DNA of 64,000 nucleotides from Rhizoctonia solani. Lineage: Eukaryota; Basidiomycota; Agaricomycetes; Cantharellales; Ceratobasidiaceae. The position numbers and the translations under genes are program-made. The stretch spans positions 496,001 to 560,000 of the forward strand of contig NC_057384.1 of the NCBI RefSeq assembly GCF_016906535.1, given 5' to 3'. Positions 23,390 through 33,998 of this stretch are shown in pieces. A model generated the notes under the pieces. The model saw only the letters and a list, made by a program, of their open reading frames with translations. It was not told the DNA's origin and did not search any database. The first letter of the stretch is position 1. The number at the start of each line of letters is the position of its first letter.

Positions 23390-26300
23390 TTAATTTATCG
23401 AGAGTTCTCCAGAGTTCATGGGCTCGTCGATTGGCTCGGGCTTGGCTCCGACGTTGGTCAATACGTCATTGTGTAGCCACGGGAGGACCATTGGCGGATG
23501 AAAGTAGGACAGATTATTCCCGCTCGGATCGTTCCCAGGTAGGTTGGGATACGTCAGCGAAGGCGAAAACGAAGTGTACTGGTAGTTGTTCGGGATAAAT
23601 GTCGCCGACGGTGACGCACGAGACGGGTCTGGGACGTTTGGGTTCGCGAGATCATCCAAGAACGAAGGCGTGCCGTCGGAGCGCTCAGATCCAGACGTGG
23701 ACGAAGCGAGCGTATCGGCTGTTGACATCCTGCGCTTCTTGTGCGCCGGCGGACGTCCGGCCCCACTGCTCGTGTGTGAACTCATGCCCATTCCGCCATT
23801 GGAATTCGTATGCGTTGGACTGCCCGTCATTGGTGGCCCAGTTTCGTTGGGGGATTCGCCCGATGTGTCCATCATGTTGGGCAAGAATGGACCAAAGTAT
23901 GGCTGGGTGTTGTATCCCACCTGGCCACCAAAGTTGACCGAAGAGCCAAACATAAGCGAAGGCGAAGGTGCGTAGGACGGATACATTTGTTCGTCGGCAC
24001 CCATCATCCCTGAACTGCTATGCGAATAGTCGTATGAGCCATAGTACGGCATGTGTTGCTCGCTTGTTGCGCTCGGCGAAAACGTCGCCGGGTCTTGGTT
24101 CACGGTCGGGGACGTTGCTGTTGGAGAGGCGCGTCTGCTCGCACCCGGACTGGCCGATGGCGTAGCCGAGGACGAACCGTTCCCGTTCCCGGGCCGTCGC
24201 GCGTCGTGCCGCGAGCGCTTACGAATGACGTCGGATTTCATCGACGAAGGGCGCCGTTCGCCATGGAGCTTCAAACTGGAGTCTGGTCAGAACCCGTCGT
24301 GCTCGCTAATGAAGATACACGCTTACTAGAGACCACATCTGCGGAGCAAACCCGGAGAAAGAAGAGGCAAGTCGATTGGGTGATTCGTGTCGAAAAAAGA
24401 TAGGTGGCAAAATTGGACCAATGGTGTCGTAGGAAAGAAGAGAGCCCAAAGTGCACAAAACGGGACAAAACGTCAATATTCGTTACGTCGCAAAGCGGAA
24501 TATTCGGACCGGTCCGAACACTTGTGAAGAACCGGAACAAGAAAGAAAAAACTCACGCATTACAAAGCGTTCGGCCTTCTTCATCTTTTCGCCAGAGCGG
24601 GGTTGCGGTTGTGTGGCAGTTGTAACACGAGACTGTATGACCTTGGCGGTCAGCAAACGTAGATTAGACAGCGGTTCAAGTGAGGATGATCAAACGAATG
24701 GTAAATCCTCAAGGCACAAGGCGATCATCCCAAGCGGGCGAAATGAGATGATGGTTAGCCGAGACAAGCCATCAGGTCACCCCCGGGACAAACACAACCA
24801 ACTACGCTGAGCGCCTCCGGGCAACCCAACTACCCGAACCAGAGAAAACGTGTACAATAGGATGAACGGGTGAGCTGAGCTCGGCCGTGCATACGAGAGA
24901 AAAAAATCCTGCCACAAAAGATGGCTAAACCAAGCGAGATATGGCTCGGCTTCAAAAAGAAAAGGAAAAGATCTTCGGAATGACCCGCGGGAAGAAACAG
25001 AGACCATGACGAAAAGATGAACAGAAGAGATCTTTCGAGCGCGCTGGTGCACATGTTCCAAAGGAACGTGTTCGTTCCATAAAAGGATAGACGCAAAGAA
25101 AGAATAAGGATGGCCACCAACCGGTGCCGCGGTAAAGAGTTTGCGGTCGCGAAAAGCATATCATCCAAAAAAAAAAAAAGTAACAGGGAATAAACACATA
25201 CCAGGCTCGCCCATATTGTCTCCATCAGCGTTCCCGCCTCTTGGAGCATGCCAGCCAGGGTTCCTAGAGCCACCCTCGCCACCGCTGTTGCGCAGCGTCT
25301 TGGGCCTGGGACGCTTGTGAAGTTTGCAATACAATCCGCACGCATTACCTTTTTTCGGAAATGAGCTCCACCTTTGAACCTTTTTTTTTCTATACCAGGC
25401 ACTCACAATTCAACTCATCATTTAGGCCTCGCCTCCAAAGCGGCGTCGAATTTGCACCACAGTTGGCGCATTCACTCTTGACGCCTCCAGGTGCGGTGTT
25501 TCCATGTAGAGGTAGAGCGTTGCTCCCGCTCCGACCGCGAGTGGGTGGAGGCGTTGCGCTCGGTGCGCCATTGGCATTGGTGCTTCCGCTGGGCGTAGAA
25601 TGGGTTCGACTCGTGGGGGAGGATGTGGGAGTCGATGTTTTTGAGTTGCCAGCGTTGGAGGTGTTGATGTTAATGGTCGCTGGGTGCTTGTATGTGCCTC
25701 CGGTGTTAGTCAAGTTCCCGGTGCTATGCGCGCGCGAGTGTCCGCCAGTATTCGAGTTGCGGCGCGAGTTCATGGAGGCGGAATTATGCGTGGGGGATGT
25801 GGTTGTGGGCGAAGTGGTATACGACGAGACGGGGAGGCTGAGCGGAGGAACGCCGCCTGAAAGATTGGGCGCAAAGTCATAAGACCCAGCACTAAACGTC
25901 GCAGCCGCTTCTGCGAATTGCGAGTCTTGGGATTGCTGGCCATACTTGACGGGACGAAGCGCAAACGCAGGACTGGTGGGGGCGGACTGGGCCGGCATGA
26001 GAGGCGGAGAGCCCTCTCCACCCCAATTGAAGCTGGTGGCGTTCATGGTAGTAGGAGTCGTTGGTCCGTTGGTGCTGGCGGAACTGTCAAAGCCGGATGT
26101 ATGGGCATAGGCTTGAGTGAGAGGGACACTATCTGCGTCAGGCTTGACCCCCATGACTCCCATGGTATTGTACCCGCTAGAGTTAGTATTGCTACGAGAC
26201 ATGCGAGGTTTAGATGCTCCGTCGGAATGGGCCTGGTCAGACTTGTTCTTGGCGTCGTCGCTGAGCAGCTCGTCAAGTTGGAGCTCAAAAGTAGGACGGC

Positions 26301-27610
26301 CAACGCTCACGTCGCCTGAATCGGTGACAGACCCGGCAGCTTCTCCATAAGAGAGAGCCGGCTGGGTAAAAGAAGGCGCGTGGGGATTGACGAGCAGGTG
26401 GTTGGGCCCAAACCCGCCAAAGAGTGTTTCGAATCGGAGTAGGCTTGCCTCGCCGTCTTCCATGAGGTTGAGCATATCGGCTTCACTGACGAGCCCCTGA
26501 GCGGGAGTCGAATCGTTGGTACCAGGTGCGGTAATGAGACCAAGAGTGGGTGCTTCCATATCAAGGTCCTCGTCGTGCTCGGTATCGACGTCTGCGTCGT
26601 TGGGATCGTGGGGTGGGATGTCGATGTCCGAGGCGACCGCAGCAGTCGCGGTAGTAGTAGCGCTCCGGGGACGGCCGGAGTGTGGTGTGTCCGGTGCGTC
26701 GAACTTGGTCGCGTCGGTCGCTCGGCGAGGGCGGAGCCCGGGGGTAGGAGTGTTATTCTTGGACTTGATGACGGTGGTAGTGGTGGAAGTAGCGGCGGCG
26801 GGCTTCAAGGCGAATGTGTACTGCATTCCTCGTATGCCGCGACCACGCATAGCACGGGCAGTCTTCTCGCTCGCAAGGCGGCAGCGCTCCTTTTCTTCGG
26901 CCCGCTGGCGGAGGCGCTCGGCGGTGAACTTGGGGGCCTGGAGGTCACTAATGTCTCGGTTTTTGTCGCGATCGAGCTGTCGGGATATATAAAGGAGCGG
27001 GGGAAGCGAAGGATGTGATGTGGCATGATGAATGGAGGGGAGCGGTCGAGTATAATTTGTCTTGTCAGTCAGTTGTCTTGTGTGACATGTGATTTGTAAT
27101 ACGAGGGATGTGCAGACGGAAATTTGGGGAAATTTGGAGGCTGCGACGGGGGTCGAGTGGATGTATGTGTGTGGTCTGCGCACGCAGACATGGACACGGA
27201 CATGGACATGGCCATAGACATATGCACAGTAGTCGTGCGATAGCCACCCAAAGAAACTAGACTTACACGTTCACCAGTATGACGAGATAGGCGCTTGAAC
27301 TCGCGACGAGACTTGGCATTGTTGTCGGCATCCGAGTCGACCATGAGATTGTGCAAGTGCCAGAGACGCCAGCTGAGGTTCTCCAGACGCTGTCCCTGTT
27401 CGAGGTGGGCGGCAACCTTGGTGCATACTGTGGCCTATAAGCCCCGGTCAACGCATAGTGGGCGCTACATACCCTTCCAGGTGCGGGTCAGGGCGTCGCC
27501 GTCGGTCAGATTGGAGAAGGGGGAGAACGATTTGTTTCCCTAGACACAGTCAGCAACTGTCTGGCTCGCTCCGAACCACTTACCTTGAATTTCAGCACAA
27601 ACGGGGCCAT
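23390..27610 (-). CDS. two-finger GATA transcription factor with N-terminal DUF1752 region (AreA/Gln3-like)
   Basis: Nuclear regulator, by family likely in nitrogen control. Eight exons: 27584..27610, 27473..27539, 27267..27427, 25407..26976, 25202..25348, 24557..24632, 24327..24338, 23390..24275, totalling 2946 nt (981 residues). The N terminus [19 protein letters not shown] leads to [20 protein letters not shown] and SWRLW, the DUF1752 signature of AreA/NIT2/Gln3. A long Ser/Thr/Asn-rich middle follows. Finger 1 is C-X2-C-X17-C-X2-C ([15 protein letters not shown] ... [11 protein letters not shown]), split by an intron after the last N. Finger 2 ([18 protein letters not shown] ... [16 protein letters not shown]) is split by two introns, with a 12-nt exon supplying CGLY. 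A basic tail ([16 protein letters not shown]) follows. The intron between the fingers is long (about 570 nt). Confidence 0.93.
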
Positions 27611-30536
27611 TCTGCCCAGTACTCAGAGTGCGAGCGAGAGTGTGTAGCTGTAGACTGCGGGCGTTGCTGGTTCCTGGAGACTATACGGACCTAATCCTCC
27701 TTCTGCACGAAATAACGTGACATTGCATCCGGCCGCATTCATCCACCATTTATCCGGTCCCTTCCGCCTCCTCCCCCCGCCTCCCTCCGTCCCGCTGCTC
27801 CCGCCCACCCCGCCGCCGCTCAAACACCCCTCCCCATCGTCTGTATTCCCCCCGACATCGCCATATCAAGCGCCCAGCGCTTCCTGATCCGGCCCCTCGG
27901 TCCGCATCCGAATCGGGAAGACCCGTGGCAGCTCACCCGATGGGCTCGTACCTGCCATCCTCGTACTGGACTATTTCCTCACCCCTCCCATTTCGGCCGG
28001 ACCAGATCTCCTGGGTCCGAATCCCCCCCACCCGAGTCATCACTTGGCTTGCCTCTCCCCCATCCCCGCCTCCTCTTCCACGTGCTGCGTTCTCCCTTTC
28101 CCCTCTGCCCACCCCGACGGACCCACGTGTTTGCTACCCGACACATAATATTCCATCGGGCTGTGCCTCCGTTGAATCTTGTTCTGTGTCTTCTGGCTCC
28201 ACGAAGTCCTATTTGCGCCGTAACTCGCATGATATCCCTGTTGCCCGATGTCACCCCTTGTCTAGACAATCCGGGGCTACACTCCCATTGTACATATACA
28301 ATACATTGCACGCTTCCCCCGTGGCTAGACCGAGCCACTTGCAAATACTAGTGCAGACATCACCTACACTTCTCAATAGCCTGCCCCTTGATAATGCACC
28401 ACGCCACCCGCCTCAGGGAGTCTCATTATACTATCTTCCCCCGGTCCAAACACTCATTGCGACACTCCAGGGCCAACTTTAGCTACCAACACGGATCACA
28501 CCGCGCCCCACCCGCCCGATCTAACCAAATATAGCCATCCCTATACCGATATATGGTACTCCGATCTCCTAGACACTACACGTCGTATTCACTTGACTCT
28601 TAATAAACAATAGCGCATTAAATACTGAAGGAAATTCTTAAGGTTGCCCATCAAAGTCTCTAAATGATCTGTCAACTATGAATAGTGGAGCCGCGGCGCG
28701 AACCGATTCCGGTCAACAGACGCCAGGAACTAGGCTATATGCACGCGTGTTACAGGCTGAATGGCCTCTCAAACACCCTGGTGCTAAACTAGTCCTTCTC
28801 GGCAGACGGAGCACCCATTTCTTCGTAAAAGAAGTTTGTATGTAATATGACGGGAAACGTGTTCAGTGTGCTCACACGTTCAACCACTTCGACTTTGCTA
28901 CAAGCCTATGTTTGTCTGATTCCGTACCCAATTCATTATAGCCTTGTTTCACTGCCAGCCCAGAGCTCACCAACAAAGGAAACAAGGTACACTCGCATAA
29001 CCCATCCACCGTTTTCGGCAAGCTCCACTGGAGCGAGGGGAGGTAATGGGATAACCACCCGGCCCAGTCATGTTTTCCATACGCGGTACAGTTCTCAGCG
29101 CACATTTTGCCCCCAGTACGGATCTTCATTACCCTTCTGCGCCCCAACGAAGATCCTTTTACCTCACTGGTCTCGACTTGTTCTCATTTTACGTCCCCGT
29201 ACAGGGGGGCAGCCCTTGTTTTCATTTCGCAGCCGGCAAGGGGGGAGGGGCATGCAATTTGAATCGAGGGACGAACGCATGTGTGTGGGCGTGTGTGGGG
29301 GAGGGGAGGGAGGGATCGCAAGATCGTCCCGGAAACCATGGGCTGCATTGTACGTCTTTCTTTGTTTTTCCTTCCATCCGTTGGACCTCGGCATTCCACG
29401 TACTACACCACGCAGTATAATATTAGGCTTAAATTAATTCCAGTTCGAGTTGCAGACGATCAACGCGCGACGTTGTTGACGTTTAGCAATTGGGTGTTTT
29501 GAGTGTTTTAAGAACTTTATAAGCTGAGTTTGAATCGACAGGGATAGGGGGGCGTTTGCTCGTCGGGAGGTGCAACAGAAGAAGGATATATGCAACACCG
29601 TTTCTAGTCGTAATCAACTTGTACCTTCCATGTGAATATCCATCGGCTGTAACATCAAAGAGGGGGGGGTGGAGGACAGAACTCACATGCGCATATATGC
29701 GTACAGTATTGCCCCACCGCTATGTCCCTTCGTATAACAAAGATCCGAACCTGCACACGTGTCCACTCCTGCGCCTCGCCCAAACAGGGTAGTTACCCAA
29801 CGTGCGACATAAAATTCGACACTTTGCATGCAGGATTCTGAACAGAAATGACTGTCAGGTCGGCGTAATATCATTTTACTTTAGGCTTCAATACGCCGTT
29901 GTATTGGGCCTCCCCAGGAAGGACGTCCGTTACGGCCGACGAGCCTCGTATCAAAGCCCCGAACGATGGTGGAAAGCGCACGTTGTCCCATTTGTAAGCC
30001 GCTGGTTCGGGTTATGACGTATCCGTAAAGTTCAAGTCCAGAGCCCGCAAGTAATTAAAAAAAAATAATCTTATCTCTCGACGTAAATCAATTACAATAA
30101 CTGGGAATCTCATCGGCGATGGCGCATTGTGTGGCCGCCCCATCTCCCATCGATGGAATAACCACATCGCCGATCTGTCCTGTCTTCTGCGCCCACACGT
30201 CCCTTCGGCTCATCGCGAGGCCCAGGGGCTTGAGACGGAGGTTTGCGACTCGAGGCAGCAGCGACCTTTTTTTCTCTTTCTCTCTCTCCCTTACGAATGA
30301 TGCGTGTGGCTGGCTAGGCTGTGCTACGCGAACATCAAACGTGCCTGAGGGAGAAGGGGCAACAAAAAGCCGATAAGCGCGCATGTAACAAGCCACTTGA
30401 GGTGCTGTAAAGTCCGATGAGACACTTGCCGTGAGCCCTGAGCAAGACCCTTTTCTACCCTTTCGCTGGTATATAGGACCCGCTGAGCTAAGCTACTGCT
30501 GACAAAGCTTTAGCCACTCTCTTGGGTCCAACGGCG
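27611..30536. other. long intergenic region between GATA factor and kinase
   Basis: About 2.9 kb between divergent genes, with C/T-rich tracts at 27700-28100 and G-rich runs near 29230-29310. Long promoters are usual for fungal regulators. Several frames up to 196 codons occur on both strands, but they overlap each other, are compositionally biased and show no domain, so no gene is called. Confidence 0.5.
30469..30476 (+). promoter_or_regulatory. TATA box of the H3-tail kinase gene
   Basis: GTATATAG about 65 bp before the first in-frame ATG (30537) and 180 bp before the ATG of the H3-like start (30651). A start site near 30500 would leave both ATGs in the mRNA. Confidence 0.4.
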
Positions 30537-30650
30537 ATGTGCGTATGTTCGGTACCGCCTAAAGGTCATAACAACGACCACCGGTTGTGTAACTCCTTGA
30601 GCCCAGAATTTGACTCGAAATTCACCACGGACCAATTTAATACCCTATGC

Positions 30651-32351
30651 ATGGCGCGGACCTTGCAGACCGCCAGAGTATCGACCGGTGGGAAAGCATC
30701 GCGGAAACAAATAAAAACTCCAATAGCAGGGGGTCCAGCAAGTAAGGCTAAGTGCAAATCAACCGCTGCTCAAGATGAATCCAGCCTGTCGAGCATACAA
30801 GAAGTTGAAGATACGACGATCTATGTTTCTCACGCCGAGTTTATACCTAGACAACGAAAACGACGCTCAAGGCATCCGCCTGAACCTTCAAGCTCGTCGT
30901 TGCCGGCCCGTAGATCGACTCGAATACGGGACGCAGCAAAGAAGAAGGCTTCTGGAGCACAATGTGGGTCTATCGTATATTATTAATCAGTCCAAAGTAC
31001 CCATCTCGTGGCGAGGCAGACTCAGGTACTAGGGTAACGAGCTCGGCTTCCGAATCCTGCGGCACTGCCATAAACAGTACGATTGAACAACCGTTTTATC
31101 CCGTGGGCAACGACCGGCCCCGCCCATTCCTACCCTTTGCGCGGTTCGACAATGACCCAGAGTTACTCAGCAGTATACAGGACTTGAACGTGCCGCTTTT
31201 GGAGAATGCAGTCTGGCAGCCAAATAGCAACGGTGAAGGGTTGCGAGGCGGGTTCGGCTACGTTGAGAAGGCTTCATGGAATAAACAAGATGTCGCTGTA
31301 AAGTTCCTAAAGAGTTCTCAGACAGTTTCCGGCGCGACTAGAGGAAAAAAGGTGCATGTGTTCAATACTCGACTTGGGTTCGTCTAATACCGACTTATCA
31401 CCGTAGTCATTTCGTCGAGAGCTTAGTGCCTGGAGAAAGCTTGCGCATCCTAATATCCTACCATTCCTTGGGGTGGTGGTGGTAGATAAGATGTACTTGG
31501 GAATGGTGTCGCCCTACATGCCAAATGGGTCTGCACCCAAATATATCAGCGAAAACCCGGATGCCGACGTGCTTCAAATTGTGAGTTGTCTCGCCTGTGC
31601 GTAAGCGCGAGCTTCACTATTCGGAGCAGCTGCATGATGTGGCGGAAGGAATGAGCCATCTTGCGGGGCAGAAACCACCAATTGCGCATGGGGACCTAAA
31701 AGGAGTAAGCAACTCCTTCTGATTCCGCATACTGCTATAGTTGACGCGGTCGCTACATCCACAGGCGAACGTGCTGGTCGACCAAGGAGGTCGTGCGTGC
31801 ATCTGTGACTTTGGTCTATCACGATTCATGAAGGACTTCATGTCGATTGATACGACTTTTGGCGGCACTATCCGGTAAGCTCCCCGACTATACTCCGGAC
31901 TGCCTTGGACCGAGTTATGACCGCATCGTAGGTGGATGGCACCCGAACAGCTTCGTGCCGAAACAATGATAGTATCCCTTCCTGCGGATATCTTCTCGTG
32001 GGGAATGCTCTCACTCGAAGTGGGTTGGTTCCTCAATATATCAAGCACCGTTGACAACTTTGATACCAATAGTTAATGACCGGATCTATTCCGTGGCCCG
32101 AAGTTCAGCAAGATAGCGCAGTTATACTCAAAGTTGCCGCGCGGGGTCAAAGACCAAGTCGACCAGTGTGTCAAACTAAATCATGTCAATCTCACCACAA
32201 ATGCAACTGCCTAGTAGGGAATAAAGAGTTATGGGTGCTGGTTCAAAAATGTTGGCTTGACGATCCTGACCAACGACCTACTGTGCCTCAACTCTGTGAT
32301 GCTCTATCTATTATTAAATGTAGTGGGGCCCAAAGGTCGATACAAAGCTAA
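30651..32351 (+). CDS. TKL-type protein kinase with an N-terminal histone-H3-tail-like sequence
   Basis: Seven exons: 30651..30963, 31026..31351, 31407..31580, 31630..31704, 31765..31874, 31932..32019, 32073..32351, giving 454 residues exactly in frame. From the ATG at 30651 the first residues are MARTLQTARVSTGGKASRKQ, nearly the H3 tail but with Leu and Val at the K4 and K9 positions. A Ser-rich, basic linker (RKRRSRHPPE, RRSTRIRDAAKKK) follows. The kinase has a glycine loop (GLRGGFGYVEKASW), catalytic lysine in VAVKFLK, HPNILPFLG, catalytic loop HGDLKGANVL, DFGLSRF, RWMAPEQL and a C-lobe PDQRPTVPQL. The HGDLKG form is usual for the large fungal TKL group, so activity is plausible. An in-frame ATG at 30537 could add 38 residues. 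Family call firm; role unknown. Confidence 0.87.
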
Positions 32352-33659
32352 AATTCCTAGTGCTTGTACTGGTACACCTTTTGGGGGGTTCTCAGACTAT
32401 TTTACTTGGTATTTATCATGACCTGGACTTATGGCACGTATTCAAGATCAGATCTTGTGCCCATGTATGTAATTGTCGTTTTAGGAATGAAAGTCAACAC
32501 GTTCAAGGACTCATACACAAATATATTGATAAACCCAACCTGCTCTGGCCTCAAGTGCGTTTATGACTCTCAAAAATCGGTCCGGTTTTGTCATATTATG
32601 GTTTTTATCACTAAAATTAGGACCTTGAGTTCTGGCAATGGCTCAAAGGATCTATTAAACAAACTAACCTAATTCGCAGCCAGTTTGCTCCTGGAAGGGG
32701 CTGTATTGTGATGAATGCTTATATCTTGAGAGATTTGCGTAAAGCTGTAGTTGAGGTCTGTATACATAAAAAAACCTGGCGGTGCCTGTGTACTCTATGC
32801 CATTTATCAATTGATCTATGAGTACCGATTGTTGGCAATTTACAAAGAAGCTATCTTTAGCAAATTTCTTGATTAAACTCATAAAAATCGCTGGTCATTA
32901 TTTATAGTACCACCGCGCTAAGAATGAGGTGATGATGCTCTTCCAATTGGGGCATAGGCTTGATCAAATGTACATATATAAATACGAGGATCTACCATAG
33001 CCGACAATGCCGGTAATACTTCAAAACACGTTTATACTAACCCAAGGACCAATACCGAGCCTAGGAAGCCGGCCTTCACGAGATCAGTGGCAGCCTCGCC
33101 GAGCAACGCGCTCACTGTGTTTTCTTCCCGCCCTCCTTCCCTATTACCACGATTTCAAGCGCCGATGACCCACCCAATCCGTGAGTCGTACTCACGCCTC
33201 GGGGTCCTCGGCCCGGGCGTCCCTCACTCGCCAGTTGCACTCGACATCGTGGCGGCAGGCCCATCCATGTAGGCATACTGGCATACATGGACCGATCTCA
33301 GAAACCAGAGACCCTAAGACCAGTATAAGTATGCTGGTATTAATCCGATTCCTAACTTATTGCAGTCCTGGAGTAGAGTCTAATACTGAAGGTTAGTTTG
33401 GTTCATTCACTTGAGCGGAAGAATACCCTGAGAATATACGACCTGCATTTTCATTCGTTTATAAGGCCAGATCTTTACTTTCTCTTTTCGCACTGTCTGT
33501 GTTCCTCTCACCTACGTAAGATAATAAAATTTGGTAAGATACTTGAGAAATCATCACTATCAACACTATTTGAACTGTGAGTGGGCTAATGAGTGCGTAG
33601 TTTTAAGTGTGTGTGCCAAAGTTCGTTGTAAGTTGTGTTACCCTTTAGACGGAATTTAG
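32352..33659. other. spacer between kinase and copia element
   Basis: About 1.3 kb with no supported gene; AT-rich. It ends at the left TSD (TTTAG, 33655-33659) of the copia element. Confidence 0.5.
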
Positions 33660-33950
33660 TGTTGAAGCGCAGGTGTGTCGATGCTAGATATAATGTATAC
33701 TCAGCTTCGACTATGATATAGCGAACTCAAATTCAATGTACCTAGATATAATGTATACTACAGGTACTTGTGAGATAACATGAAAAGATAGAAAATAATC
33801 CGTACTTTACCTCAGCTTCGACTATGATATAGCGAACTGAGGTTTACATGAAAAATTCCATGAGCATATATGCGAATAGTACAAACAGATACAAACGCGT
33901 CACGTGGACACGTATACAGGTTATCTAGTTATGATACTGATATTACAACA
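33660..33950 (-). repeat. 3' LTR of copia element
   Basis: 291 bp, TGTTGAAGCG...TTACAACA as read on the plus strand. Contains a duplicated 20-nt-scale motif (CTTCGACTATGATATAGCGA, twice). The polypurine tract GAGTGGGCG lies immediately inside it on the coding strand. Confidence 0.95.
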
Positions 33951-33998
33951 CGCCCACTCAGAATCATGACGGAATAAAAGAGAAAAAAATAGAGAGAA

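Noticed and set aside
23390..27183. Reading the GATA gene as two separate genes or as frameshifted
   Set aside because: Splice sites join both long frames through three short exons, including the 12-nt one, with exact phases and both zinc fingers complete.
27925..29437. Long open frames on both strands (up to about 196 codons) between the GATA and kinase genes
   Set aside because: Overlapping, compositionally biased (C/T- or G-rich), no domain motif, no splice continuity; more likely promoter sequence.
30651..30963. A genuine histone H3 gene
   Set aside because: Similarity stops after about 20 residues; there is no histone fold, and the exon splices to a kinase domain.
30960..30990. A 23-nt intron (GTCTAT...ATCAG) in the kinase gene
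   Set aside because: Too short for fungal splicing; a 62-nt intron 30964-31025 with GTGGGT, a TTATTAATC branch site and CTCAG gives the right frame.
33255..33300. Inverted repeat CCATGTA ... TACATGG as a possible regulatory hairpin
   Set aside because: A short isolated palindrome without a second copy or gene context; expected by chance in this much DNA.
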